A stretch of 64,000 bases of DNA, taken from Halovivax cerinus. GTDB taxonomy: Archaea; Halobacteriota; Halobacteria; Halobacteriales; Natrialbaceae. Below, one piece after another: positions 19,207 to 29,622 of this stretch. Under the pieces are notes generated by a model. The model worked only from the letters and a program-made list of their open reading frames with translations. It made no database searches and was not told where the DNA came from. The DNA lies in assembly GCF_024498195.1 (NCBI RefSeq), contig NZ_CP101824.1:1860001-1924000 (forward strand), written 5' to 3'. The stretch's first letter is position 1. The number at the start of each line of letters is the position of its first letter. Both the position numbers and the translations under genes were made by a program.

Positions 19207-19529
19207 GCCAGGAGATCGCCGTCGTCGGCAGTGCGGAGTTCACGACCGGATTCCGACTGGCCGGCGTCAGACGCTTCGAGAACGTGCCGGACGACGACAA
19301 AGACGACGAGCTCGACGACGCGGTCGAGACCGTCCTCGACGACGAGGGCGTCGGCATCGTCGTCATGCACGACGACGACGTCGCGCACCTCTCGCGGACC
19401 GTCCGCCAGCGTGTCGAGACGAGCGTCGAACCCGTCGTCGTCACGATCGGCAGCGGCACCGGCGGCAGCGGACTGCGCGAGCAGATCAAACGCGCGATCG
19501 GGATCGACCTGATGGAGGAAGAAGACTAA
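19203..19529 (+). CDS. atpF: A-type ATP synthase subunit F
   Basis: This 108-residue protein has a Rossmann-like alternation, starting with [18 protein letters not shown] and containing [15 protein letters not shown]. It ends in the helical tail that reaches into the catalytic head. Subunit F belongs to the central rotor with subunit D. Its stop codon overlaps the ATG of atpA by one base. Confidence 0.94.
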   Translation: MSQEIAVVGSAEFTTGFRLAGVRRFENVPDDDKDDELDDAVETVLDDEGVGIVVMHDDDVAHLSRTVRQRVETSVEPVVVTIGSGTGGSGLREQIKRAIGIDLMEEED

Positions 19530-21292
19530 TGAGTCAGGCAACAGACACGGAGGCCGTCCGGGAGGACGGCGTCATCGACAGCGTGAGCGGTCCCGTCGTG
19601 ACCGCCACGGACCTCGACGCCCGGATGAACGACGTCGTCTACGTGGGCGACGAAGGGCTGATGGGCGAGGTCATCGAGATCGAAGGAAACGAGACCACGA
19701 TCCAGGTCTACGAGGAGACCTCGGGGGTCGGCCCCGGCGAACCCGTCGAGAACACGGGTGAACCGCTCTCCGTCGACCTCGGACCGGGAATGCTCGACTC
19801 CATCTACGACGGCGTCCAGCGCCCGCTCGACGCCTTAGAGGAGAAGATGGGATCGGCGTTCCTCGACCGCGGTGTCGACGCACCGGGTATCGACCTGGAA
19901 GAGACCTGGGAGTTCGAACCCGAGGTCGCCGAAGGTGACGTCGTCGAACCCGGCGACGTCGTCGGCATCGTCTCAGAAACCGTCACCATCGACCACAAGG
20001 TGATGGTGCCGCCCGATTCGGAGGGTGGCGAGGTCGTCGCCGTCGAATCCGGCGAGTTCACCGTCGAGGAGACGGTCGTCGAACTCGACACCGGCGAGGA
20101 GATTTCGATGCACCAGGAGTGGCCCGTTCGGACCGCCCGACCGGCCGCCGAGAAACGAACGCCGACGGACCCGCTCGTCACCGGCCAACGGATTCAAGAC
20201 GGGCTGTTCCCGCTCGCGAAGGGCGGGACGGCCGCGATTCCGGGACCGTTCGGTTCCGGAAAGACCGTCACCCAGCAGCAGCTGGCCAAGTGGTCCGACG
20301 CGGACATCGTCGTCTACATCGGCTGCGGCGAGCGGGGCAACGAGATGACCGAGGTCATCGAGGACTTCCCGGAACTGCCCGACCCCCAGACCGGGAACCC
20401 GCTGATGGCCCGGACGTGTCTCATCGCAAACACGTCGAACATGCCCGTCGCGGCGCGTGAGTCCTGTATCTACACGGGTATCACGATCGCGGAGTACTAC
20501 CGCGACATGGGCTACGACGTCGCGCTGATGGCCGACTCCACCTCGCGGTGGGCCGAGGCCATGCGCGAGATCTCCTCGCGACTGGAGGAGATGCCCGGCG
20601 AGGAGGGCTACCCGGCCTACCTCGCCGCGCGACTGGCGGAGTTCTACGAGCGCGCCGGGCGCTTCGAACTCCAGAACGGCGGCGAGGGATCCATCTCGGT
20701 CGTCGGCGCCGTGTCGCCGCCGGGTGGGGACTTCTCGGAGCCGGTCACCCAGAACACGCTGCGCATCGTCAAGACGTTCTGGGCGCTGGACGCGGACCTG
20801 GCCGAGCGCCGACACTTCCCGGCGATCAACTGGGACGAGTCCTACTCGCTCTACCGTGGGCAGCTCGACCCCTGGTTCAGCGACAACGTCGCCGGCGACT
20901 GGCCGGAGACCCGCCAGTGGGCGGTCGACGTCCTCGACGAGGAGGCCGAACTGCAGGAGATCGTCCAGCTCGTCGGCAAGGACGCCCTGCCGGAGGACCA
21001 GCAGCTGACCCTCGAAGTCGCTCGCTACCTCCGCGAGGCCTGGCTGCAGCAGAACGCCTTACACGACGTCGATACCTACTGCGAACCGGACAAGACCTAC
21101 CGGATGCTCGAGGCCATCAAGACGTTCAACGACGAGGCCTTCGAGGCGTTAGACGCCGGCGTCCCGGTCGACGAGATCCAGGACGTCGACGCCGCCCCGA
21201 GGCTGAACCGGATGGGCACTGCCGAGGAGTACGACGAGTTCATCGACGAGATCGAATCTGATCTCGCCGAGCAGCTACGGGGGTTGTACTGA
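19529..21292 (+). CDS. atpA: A-type ATP synthase catalytic subunit A
   Basis: This 587-residue protein is the catalytic subunit. It carries the Walker A motif [13 protein letters not shown] near residue 238, the long non-homologous insertion typical of A/V-type A subunits ahead of it, Walker B-region sequence [15 protein letters not shown], and [12 protein letters not shown]. It synthesises ATP at the A-B interfaces. The start at 19529 ([13 protein letters not shown]) overlaps the atpF stop; upstream in-frame sequence lies inside atpF and was rejected. No intein is present. Confidence 0.96.
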   Translation: MSQATDTEAVREDGVIDSVSGPVVTATDLDARMNDVVYVGDEGLMGEVIEIEGNETTIQVYEETSGVGPGEPVENTGEPLSVDLGPGMLDSIYDGVQRPLDALEEKMGSAFLDRGVDAPGIDLEETWEFEPEVAEGDVVEPGDVVGIVSETVTIDHKVMVPPDSEGGEVVAVESGEFTVEETVVELDTGEEISMHQEWPVRTARPAAEKRTPTDPLVTGQRIQDGLFPLAKGGTAAIPGPFGSGKTVTQQQLAKWSDADIVVYIGCGERGNEMTEVIEDFPELPDPQTGNPLMARTCLIANTSNMPVAARESCIYTGITIAEYYRDMGYDVALMADSTSRWAEAMREISSRLEEMPGEEGYPAYLAARLAEFYERAGRFELQNGGEGSISVVGAVSPPGGDFSEPVTQNTLRIVKTFWALDADLAERRHFPAINWDESYSLYRGQLDPWFSDNVAGDWPETRQWAVDVLDEEAELQEIVQLVGKDALPEDQQLTLEVARYLREAWLQQNALHDVDTYCEPDKTYRMLEAIKTFNDEAFEALDAGVPVDEIQDVDAAPRLNRMGTAEEYDEFIDEIESDLAEQLRGLY

Positions 21293-21293
21293 T

Positions 21294-22724
<1,431 letters not shown>

Positions 22725-22812
22725 TCGGCGGCCCCACGCGCTTACTCGCGATCTTTCCACGTCCGATAGCGCCAGTGCTGTGGTGTCAGGGTTCGTGTTT
22801 CTCGTCCCCTTT

Positions 22813-23034
22813 TCAGTTCCAGCCGACGGATTCGTCGTCGTGGTCGTCGCCAGAGCGCTCGCCGGTCGATTCTCGGTCCACGCCGCGTCCACCACGCTCG
22901 ATCGCGCGCCGTTCGGCTTCCTCACGATCCAGAACGGGCGGGTTCGACGTCTCCCCCTCGATCAGGAGCCACAGCAGGACGAACCCGACTACCGAGCCCA
23001 CGAGTACGAGCGTGATCAGCGCGCCGGCTGCCAT
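22813..23034 (-). CDS. Small single-pass membrane protein
   Basis: This 73-residue protein starts at 23034 with a membrane helix (AGALITLVLVGSVVGFVLLWL). A charged cytoplasmic tail follows (DREEAERRAIERGG, then Asp/Glu-rich). It is antisense-oriented between atpB and atpD, and diverges from the zinc-ribbon gene across 58 bases. Function is not recognised. Longer in-frame sequence upstream overlaps the zinc-ribbon gene and lacks protein-like composition. Confidence 0.65.
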   Translation of the reverse strand: MAAGALITLVLVGSVVGFVLLWLLIEGETSNPPVLDREEAERRAIERGGRGVDRESTGERSGDDHDDESVGWN

Positions 23035-23092
23035 ACGAATACGTGTCAGTCGAATCAACAAATACTTTGTTCCTCGGCAATCACTCCCGACT

Positions 23093-23296
23093 ATGCACGA
23101 CGGCGAACGCGGCTGTCCGAAGTGCGGCCACACGAAGACGGAGACCGACGAGATCGCCACGTCCGGCACCGGGCTCTCGAAGATGTTCGACATCCAGAAC
23201 CGGAGTTTCCAGGTCATCAGCTGTACCAACTGTGGGTATTCGGAACTGTACCGCAGTCAGTCCTCGGGGAACATGATCGACCTGTTTCTTGGGTAA
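23093..23296 (+). CDS. Small zinc-ribbon protein (DUF2082-like)
   Basis: This 67-residue protein has two CxxC pairs, CPKCG near residue 8 and CTNCG near residue 45. Between them is GTGLSKMFDIQNRSFQVIS, the hallmark of the small DUF2082-type zinc ribbons. A TATA-like CAAATACTTTG lies about 30 bases before the ATG, giving a leaderless transcript. The role is unknown; nucleic-acid or protein binding is the usual guess. Confidence 0.82.
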   Translation: MHDGERGCPKCGHTKTETDEIATSGTGLSKMFDIQNRSFQVISCTNCGYSELYRSQSSGNMIDLFLG

Positions 23297-23355
23297 GTTC
23301 GAGCGACCGGAGTCGTCTGGTGACCGCTGGCCCGGGTCTGCCCGGCGCATCTGAA

Positions 23356-23367
23356 AACAGTTAACCG
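23356..23367 (+). promoter_or_regulatory. TATA box of atpD
   Basis: AACAGTTAACCG is centred about 30 bases upstream of the atpD ATG. This suggests that subunit D has its own, near-leaderless promoter apart from the main operon. Confidence 0.55.
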
Positions 23368-23392
23368 CCTGGGAGCGAAAGATGCGACCAAG

Positions 23393-24103
23393 ATGGCCAC
23401 CGACGTCAAGCCGACCCGCAAGGAGTTGATGGCGATCGAGGATCGCATCGACCTCTCCGAGCGGGGCCACGGCACGTTAGAGAAGAAGCGCGACGGGCTC
23501 ATCATGGAGTTCATGGACATCCTGGACCGCGCCCAGGACGTCCGCGGCAACCTCGCCGACGACTACGAAGCGGCCCAGCGGACCATCAACATGGCTCGCG
23601 CGATGGAGGGCGACGTCGCCGTTCGCGGGGCGGCCGCGGCGCTGCAGGAACACCCCGAGATCACGACCGAGTCGAAGAACATCATGGGCGTCGTCGTCCC
23701 GCAGATCGAGTCCTCGCGCGTCTCGAAGAGCCTGGACCAGCGCGGGTACGGCCTCATGGGCACCTCCGCGCGCATCGACGAGGCGGCAGAAGCCTACGAA
23801 GACCTGCTCGAGAGTATCATCCTCGCGGCCGAAGTCGAGACGGCGATGAAGAAGATGCTAGAGGAGATCGAGACCACGAAGCGCCGCGTCAACGCACTCG
23901 AGTTCAAACTCCTGCCCGACCTCTACGAGAGCAAGGAGTACATCGAGCAGAAACTCGAAGAGCAAGAGCGCGAGGAAATCTTCCGCATGAAGAAGATCAA
24001 GGACAAGAAGGAAGCGGAGGAAGACGAAGACGCGATCGACGGCGAGGGGGCCGACCCCTTCGTCGCCGCGGACGTCCAGGAGACGGCGGCCGGAAGCGAC
24101 TGA
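23393..24103 (+). CDS. atpD: A-type ATP synthase subunit D
   Basis: This 236-residue protein has the long N- and C-terminal helices of the central rotor shaft ([18 protein letters not shown] at the N-terminus, [19 protein letters not shown] near residue 160). An acidic haloarchaeal tail ends it. It couples K-ring rotation to the catalytic head. It is separated from atpB by 668 bases holding two unrelated small genes and has its own promoter. Confidence 0.95.
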   Translation: MATDVKPTRKELMAIEDRIDLSERGHGTLEKKRDGLIMEFMDILDRAQDVRGNLADDYEAAQRTINMARAMEGDVAVRGAAAALQEHPEITTESKNIMGVVVPQIESSRVSKSLDQRGYGLMGTSARIDEAAEAYEDLLESIILAAEVETAMKKMLEEIETTKRRVNALEFKLLPDLYESKEYIEQKLEEQEREEIFRMKKIKDKKEAEEDEDAIDGEGADPFVAADVQETAAGSD

Positions 24104-24124
24104 CTTCGAAGTGCCCATTCTACT

Positions 24125-24514
24125 ATGGTCTGTTCGTGCGACGTGGGGCCGATCGTCTTCGCCGTCCCCGACTCGCTACGCGCGTGTGGCCCCGATAGCG
24201 CGCCAGCCGCGTCGCTGTGCCCGACCTGCCTCTCCGTCGAACCTGTTTCCGATCCGCCGACAGACGACCCCGACTTCTCGCGGGTGAGCGACGCGTTCCC
24301 CGACGGCCGCGGCGGTGTCGCGATGGCGCTCACGATCGGTCTGCTCGACTCGCTCGCACACAACCGGGCCGAGATCGAAACGACGCTCGAGGCGGCCGAA
24401 CGGGCCGGAGTGGATCCGCTGCTCGTCGTCGATCGCTTGCAGACGGACGACTCGGTCGATTCGGACATCGATCTCGAGCGCCGCCACGCGAAACTCGAGA
24501 GTTTGCTGTATTGA
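24125..24514 (+). CDS. Small haloarchaeal protein, DUF6276-like
   Basis: This 129-residue protein has cysteines in two groups (CSCDVG at residues 3-8, LCPTCL near residue 32) that may bind zinc. A helical half follows (GGVAMALTIGLLDSLAHNRAE, and LEAAERAGVDPLLVVDRL). It resembles the haloarchaeal DUF6276 family, of unknown function. It starts 21 bases after atpD and is probably co-transcribed with it. Confidence 0.7.
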   Translation: MVCSCDVGPIVFAVPDSLRACGPDSAPAASLCPTCLSVEPVSDPPTDDPDFSRVSDAFPDGRGGVAMALTIGLLDSLAHNRAEIETTLEAAERAGVDPLLVVDRLQTDDSVDSDIDLERRHAKLESLLY

Positions 24515-24562
24515 CGTCGGTCCGAGACGGAGTACCCGAACGGTGTGTGGCGTATCAGCCAC

Positions 24563-26407
24563 TCACTCATCTAACAATTCGTCCAGAATCTTTCGTTCGG
24601 CCGTTCGGATGTGCTGGTGGAAGGTCGCGGGACTGATGTCGAGCGTTTCGGCGACGTCTTCGCCGGAACTGTGACGCGGCCACTCGAAGAACCCGGCGTG
24701 ATAGCCGGCTTCGATCGCGGCGAGTTGTCGTTCCGTGAGGATGGAATCGAGGATGGACGAGTAGTGCTCACCGGTCCGACGCTGGATCGACTTCTGGCGT
24801 CTGGTGACCGGTTCGAAGTCGGGATAGCACGCCTGTATATCCTCGACCAGACGATTGATGTCGGCACCCGGTGGCAGGTGTACGCGGGTGAACATGTCGC
24901 CGTCGACGAGTTGCACGTCGTCGACGTAGCCGCCGTTTGCGCTGACGACGGAGGGAATCGGCGCGTCCGAGAGGTGGGCTTTGAAGGTCGTCTCTTCGCC
25001 GTCGCGGGAGATGACTTCGTAGGACTCGTAGTGAGGCGTCTCCTCGGCGTCGACGAGAATCTCGATGGCGGAGAGGCCACCGTCTCTGGCGTTCCCGTAG
25101 AGGACGTACGACCCGTCACCGATGGGAATCGTCTGGCGGAACGTGGCCGTCCCGGTGAACGAGGTCTCGAGTCCGAGACTCGCGAAGAACCCGCGACACT
25201 GCAGGCCGATTTCGATGACCTCGTCGCTCGTCATCGCCCGTTTGCGTTCTGCGGCGGAGATGGCGTGGCCGACCGTTTCGCCGAGTTGCCCGACGACCGC
25301 TCGTTCGTCGTCGCCGAACGCGTCAGTTCGGCTCGAGTAGACGCCGAGAAGGCCGTACAGCGTCGACCCGTGGACGATCGGGATCGCCATGCACGACGTG
25401 ATGTCGTGTGCGTCGAGTTCGTCGAGCCAGGGTTCGAACGCCGGATGCGAACAGACGTCGCGACACGCCTGGGGTTCCATCGTCCGGGCGGCGCGGCCGG
25501 CCGGTCCCTGCCCGTGTGGTGAGTCGGGGTCGGTGGAGATCGTGACCGAATCGACGTACCCGTCGAACCCACGCTCGACTCGCGGCGTCAGCTCCTCTAT
25601 GATCGGGTCGACCTCGGCGACCCACGTGGCGACGTACGCGTCGGATGCGACCAGCCGATCACAGACCGCACGCTCGATCTCGTCGCGGGTCGATCCCTCG
25701 AGGGCGGCGGCCGTCACGTCGCGCACCACGTCGTTCAGGCCGTTCAGGACGGCCAGTCGTTCCTGCTGTCGCGCGAGCGTCGCCTCGCGTTCGTGGCGGT
25801 CGCGTTCGTCTCGCACGACACCGACCGCACCCAGCAGGTTCCCGTCATCGCCCCGCCAGGCCCCGAACGACGCCGATACCGGAACTGCAGAGCCGTCGGC
25901 CGTCTCCAGTTCGAACTCGAGGCAGAGGTCGATGCTCGTCGTCTCGTCGTCGGCCGACTGGAGCCGTTCGTCGATTCGATCCACGACGTCGTCGGGGCCG
26001 ATCGTCGAGAGCGGACGACCGTGTACGCTCTCTCTACCGTACCCGACGAGTGTGGCGAACGCCTTGTTGACGGCCACGACCGTTCCGGCCGCGTCGATCT
26101 CCAGGACCGGTTCACCGATCACCTCGACGACGCGTCGGGCGAGCGACCCGGAGGCTTCGAACGACTCCCGGTCGTCGCTTTCGGATTCGATCGACGAGCG
26201 CCACCAGATGCGGTCGGAACCGTCCAGCGGCTTCGACTCGACGCGACTGTCGGTCGCGAGTGATTCCAGCCGATCGGCGACGACCTGTGGGTCCCGATCC
26301 AGTCGCGCTGCGATCTCGGTCGTCGTTACCGGCTCACCGGTCCCGACCGTCGAAAACATCGCACACAACTCGGCGTCGACGCCGTTCTCGTCGACCGGTG
26401 ACGACAT
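24563..26407 (-). CDS. Bat-type regulator (HTH-PAS-GAF-HTH_10)
   Basis: This 614-residue protein belongs to the bacterio-opsin activator-like family. Order of parts: an N-terminal winged-helix segment (TTTEIAARLDRDPQVVADRL); PAS (IGEPVLEIDAAGTVVAVNKA); GAF (about residues 240-390); a beta-rich linker domain; and the C-terminal HTH_10 (LTERQLAAIEAGYHAGFFEW, then LDISPATFHQHIRTAE). It is a DNA-binding transcription regulator with small-molecule or redox sensing. The start at 26407 is preferred because a TATA box at 26431-26440 lies 28 bases upstream; an in-frame ATG at 26428 is too close to it. Confidence 0.88.
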   Translation of the reverse strand: MSSPVDENGVDAELCAMFSTVGTGEPVTTTEIAARLDRDPQVVADRLESLATDSRVESKPLDGSDRIWWRSSIESESDDRESFEASGSLARRVVEVIGEPVLEIDAAGTVVAVNKAFATLVGYGRESVHGRPLSTIGPDDVVDRIDERLQSADDETTSIDLCLEFELETADGSAVPVSASFGAWRGDDGNLLGAVGVVRDERDRHEREATLARQQERLAVLNGLNDVVRDVTAAALEGSTRDEIERAVCDRLVASDAYVATWVAEVDPIIEELTPRVERGFDGYVDSVTISTDPDSPHGQGPAGRAARTMEPQACRDVCSHPAFEPWLDELDAHDITSCMAIPIVHGSTLYGLLGVYSSRTDAFGDDERAVVGQLGETVGHAISAAERKRAMTSDEVIEIGLQCRGFFASLGLETSFTGTATFRQTIPIGDGSYVLYGNARDGGLSAIEILVDAEETPHYESYEVISRDGEETTFKAHLSDAPIPSVVSANGGYVDDVQLVDGDMFTRVHLPPGADINRLVEDIQACYPDFEPVTRRQKSIQRRTGEHYSSILDSILTERQLAAIEAGYHAGFFEWPRHSSGEDVAETLDISPATFHQHIRTAERKILDELLDE

Positions 26408-26430
26408 ATGGCTATCCAGTACGGTCATCG

Positions 26431-26440
26431 GTTTAATAAT
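26431..26440 (-). promoter_or_regulatory. TATA box for the Bat-type regulator
   Basis: ATTATTAAAC on the minus strand is centred 28 bases before the ATG at 26407, the spacing of a leaderless haloarchaeal transcript. Confidence 0.65.
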
Positions 26441-26478
26441 TCTGCCGTTCGACGCCACCTCTGGCTACTATCTTCGGC

Positions 26479-27738
26479 TTACACGCCGGTCGAGTAGCGA
26501 AGGATCCCGGCGAATCCGCCGAACGCGTCGTAGAGCTGTTCGCCCTTCTCGAAGTCCGTCGAGATGAACTTCGTCTCGGTGCCTCGCTGTTCGGCGATCT
26601 CGATGAGGTGTTCGATCGCGTCCTCGCGTTCGGCCTCGTCGGTGGGTACCTCGCTTCCGCACTCACTGCAAGTGTGTTCCGGCGTCGACGTCCGTCGATC
26701 GATGACGTCGCGGTCAGTGGTGTCACACTCTGGACACTCGTAGCTGACGACGTCCTTGCGCAGATCTTCGCTGATCAGCAGCGTCTCGACCGAGCCCATG
26801 ACGAGATTCCGTCTGGTCTCTTCGAAGCCGTAGGTCGCGAGGTCGCCCGCGTTGAGTTCCTCGAAGAAGGTCTCCATCTCACGTTTGTCCTTCATCACCT
26901 CGGCGTCGGCCAGGGCGTCTTCGGCGTTGTCGACGAGTTCTCGGAGGCCGGATTCGTCGGTGTAGGAGACGTCGAACTTGCCGATGACCGAATCCTGCAG
27001 TTCGTGGTGGAGGTAGTCGCCGTCCAGGAACTCCTCTTTGGTGGGAGACGGGCCGCCGACGAGGATGCCCTCGATGTCGTGTCGTTTCGGGACGAACAGG
27101 TCGTTCGCCATGCCGGCGACCTCCTGGTAGAAGTTGTCGATTGCCTCGAGTCGGAGGCGGGCGAATCGCTGGGCGGACTGGCCACCCTTGCGCTGTTTGC
27201 CGGGGACGAGCGAGGACGCCGACTTGACGGGTTCGATTCGCTTGCCCTTGAGCCACCCGACGTTGGCCTCTCGACGGTCGAGGACGACCAATCCGTAGAG
27301 ACCTTGGTCGGTCAGCATCTCCTCTAACGGCTCCGTCAGGAAGTCCGAATCGCAGTGATAGCGGAACGACTCGACTGGCTGTGGGGGTCCTTCGAGCACC
27401 TGCGTGACCATCTCGGTCTGGCCACCGCCGGAGTCGACGGCGCCGGAGAAGAGCACCATGCCGTTATCAGGCGGATAGGTGTCGTAGTACTTGAGACGGT
27501 CTTTGATACTCGTCAGCGCGTCCTGGACGTTCGTGCGGGTCTGTTTCGACTTGATGTTCGAGGCTTCGGAGTGTTCCTGGGTGACGTGTGCAACGACGTC
27601 ACTGATCTGGCGGTCGTCCGGGACGTAGATCGTCACCAGTTGGGTGCCGGATCCTTCGAAGTTCTTGAGGTCCTCGATCACCTTCCGGAACTCGTATTTT
27701 TTCCGGTCGGTTTGGCCCTCGGCTCCCTCGCTACTCAT
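26479..27738 (-). CDS. prf1: Peptide chain release factor aRF1
   Basis: This 419-residue protein is the archaeal class 1 release factor. Domain 1 carries the stop-codon reading motif NIKS at residues 61-64. Domain 2 carries the peptidyl-hydrolysis motif GGQ near residue 183 (GKQRKGGQSAQRF). The C-terminal domain has a zinc ribbon (CPEC, CSEC). It recognises all three stop codons and, by family, works with aEF1A/aIF-type factors and ABCE1. Length and motifs are complete. Confidence 0.97.
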   Translation of the reverse strand: MSSEGAEGQTDRKKYEFRKVIEDLKNFEGSGTQLVTIYVPDDRQISDVVAHVTQEHSEASNIKSKQTRTNVQDALTSIKDRLKYYDTYPPDNGMVLFSGAVDSGGGQTEMVTQVLEGPPQPVESFRYHCDSDFLTEPLEEMLTDQGLYGLVVLDRREANVGWLKGKRIEPVKSASSLVPGKQRKGGQSAQRFARLRLEAIDNFYQEVAGMANDLFVPKRHDIEGILVGGPSPTKEEFLDGDYLHHELQDSVIGKFDVSYTDESGLRELVDNAEDALADAEVMKDKREMETFFEELNAGDLATYGFEETRRNLVMGSVETLLISEDLRKDVVSYECPECDTTDRDVIDRRTSTPEHTCSECGSEVPTDEAEREDAIEHLIEIAEQRGTETKFISTDFEKGEQLYDAFGGFAGILRYSTGV

Positions 27739-27837
27739 TGATAGATCGAAACGGAGCGATGGCTAAGTACCTGTTGACACTGTTTCCGTTGGCGTTCCGT
27801 CGGACCGACGTTTCGCCGACGGCTTCGCGGGTACCCC

Positions 27838-27924
27838 GTCGTTCGTCGGTCTCGTGTCGTCCGTTCATTGGTCTCGAGTCGTCCGTTCGTCGGTTCCACG
27901 TAGTCTGTCCGTCGGTTGCGAGAC
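27838..27924. repeat. Tandem repeat, 22-base unit x 4
   Basis: Copies begin at 27838 (21 bases), 27859, 27881 and 27903. They share GTCCGTTCGTCGGTT-like sequence with several changes per unit. The array lies in the 287-base gap between prf1 and the MinD-like gene. No other feature was seen in the gap apart from the TATA-like GATTTAAGG at 27988. Confidence 0.7.
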
Positions 27925-28025
27925 GTCCTCCCAAGTGTCACGGCCGCTCCAACCGGTCGTCTGCCGTCTGTCGGACGGGTCGCCACGATTTAAGGTGATC
28001 CCGGCCCACTGTGTCGATAGTGACA

Positions 28026-28838
28026 ATGGCCCAGGAGACGGTGTACGCCATCGCGAGTGGGAAAGGTGGCGTCGGAAAGACGACGACGACGGTGAACCTC
28101 GGGACCGCGCTCGCCCAGGCCGGCGAGCGCGTCGCGATCGTCGACGCCGACCTGGGCATGGCCAACCTGGCCGGATTCGTCAGTCTCTCCCCCGGTTCGG
28201 CGACCCTCCACGACGTGCTGGCAGGTGACGCGACGATAGAGGAGGCGACCTACCGACTCGCGGAGAACATCGTGGGCGTTCCGAGCGGCAACGAGCTGGC
28301 CGACTACGCCGAGACCCAACCGGACGGTCTCGGCGACGTCGTCGACGCACTTCGCGACCGCGCCGACTACGTCCTGCTGGACGTCGGCGCCGGCGTGAGC
28401 CACGAAACGGTCCTCCCGCTGGGGCTCGCGGACGCGGTGGTTCTCGTTGCGACGCCCGAACCGGCCGCGATTCAGGACGTCAGGCGAACGATGGAACTCG
28501 TCGAACGGGTCGATGGCTCGATCGCTGGTCTCCTCGTCACCCGAACCCATCCGACGGGTGACGTCGATCCCGAGACGATCGGGGAGAAACTGGGGCTGTC
28601 CGTCCTCGGATCGATCCCCGAGGACCGTGCGGTCAGAGCCAGCGTCTACGCGGGGACGCCGCTCGTCGTCCACGCTCCGGAGAGCGACGCCGCTACCGCT
28701 TACCGCGAGTTTGCAGCGCGGCTGACCGGCGTCGAACTCGACGACCGGGTGCTCGACGAACCGGCGGCGTCGGGCGAGGACGCCGCCGCCCACGACGACG
28801 TATCGAGCGCGATCACCGACGCCGAGTCTGACGGTTGA
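28026..28838 (+). CDS. MinD/ParA-like P-loop ATPase
   Basis: This 270-residue protein has a deviant Walker A motif, SGKGGVGKTTTTVNLG, near residue 10, followed by VAIVDADLGMANLAG and the switch-type LLDVGAGVSHE. This is the MinD/SIMIBI type that dimerises on ATP and usually binds the membrane or partner proteins. No MinE or ParB partner is nearby. Haloarchaea carry several paralogues linked to positioning of motility and chemotaxis machinery, so its target is uncertain. The C-terminus is acidic and lacks an obvious amphipathic helix. The ATG at 28026 is chosen over an upstream GTG because of the TATA element ATTTAAG near 27990. Confidence 0.88.
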   Translation: MAQETVYAIASGKGGVGKTTTTVNLGTALAQAGERVAIVDADLGMANLAGFVSLSPGSATLHDVLAGDATIEEATYRLAENIVGVPSGNELADYAETQPDGLGDVVDALRDRADYVLLDVGAGVSHETVLPLGLADAVVLVATPEPAAIQDVRRTMELVERVDGSIAGLLVTRTHPTGDVDPETIGEKLGLSVLGSIPEDRAVRASVYAGTPLVVHAPESDAATAYREFAARLTGVELDDRVLDEPAASGEDAAAHDDVSSAITDAESDG

Positions 28839-28983
28839 CCGCCACCCGGCGTCGGAAGGGTATTCCTCCGACTCCCCGTCTAGCGGCGCACATCCCGCCC
28901 AGGACCGCCGTCTGAGAGCCATCCGAAGCGACCCTAAAGAGATTGGGGTAACGGTAATGGTCGTCCGACTAGAGGGATTGCGT

Positions 28984-29337
28984 ATGGGCACCCCCATCGA
29001 ACCATCTACTGCCTGTGCGCTCCTCTCTGACCCCATACGGCGGTCCCTCCTGGAACTGTTCCGGGACCAGCCGGTGTGGTCGATCCAGGAGCTCGCCGTC
29101 GAACTCGCCCCCTACGAGGGTGCGTCACCGTCCGACCCCGACCGGAGCGTCGACGGAGTGCAGATCGACCTCGTCCACAACCACGTCCCGCGGCTCGTCG
29201 ACCACGGCATCCTGGAGTGGGACACCCGATCGGGCGACGTCGTTCGGAGCGACAACTACGAGGCCATCGTACGCATCACCGATTTGACGGCAGACGACCA
29301 CGAGACGGCGCCCGCGGCGATTCCGGACCGCCCGTGA
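28984..29337 (+). CDS. Haloarchaeal winged-helix protein (DUF7344-like)
   Basis: This 117-residue protein has a winged-helix core: ACALLSDPIRRSLLELFR, then SIQELAVEL and a recognition region DLVHNHVPRLVDHGILEW, a pattern shared by many small haloarchaeal regulators. It probably binds DNA. The targets are unknown. An in-frame ATG at 28957 would add nine residues; the TATA-like CCTAAAG at 28933 does not decide between them. Confidence 0.75.
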   Translation: MGTPIEPSTACALLSDPIRRSLLELFRDQPVWSIQELAVELAPYEGASPSDPDRSVDGVQIDLVHNHVPRLVDHGILEWDTRSGDVVRSDNYEAIVRITDLTADDHETAPAAIPDRP

Positions 29338-29622
29338 CGACGACAGGCGGTCGAACTACTCCCCGGCGGGGTCGGGACTGGCTCGACGGCTCCGCTCTGG
29401 TCGAACCGGTCCCCTGTCGGTCCCGCGAGGCGACACGTCGACCGCCTCCGAAGAGGGAGGCGAGTACTCGACCGTGGGTGACGACCCGATCCCATCTCGC
29501 GGCGGCAGTTGCAGGTCACTATCGTAGACGGACTCGACCGTGTGAGTGGATGTAACTCCTGGATGTACTGATACTCCGTACGGATACGACCGCCACGCGG
29601 TCCGAAGGAACGTCGCCGTCGG

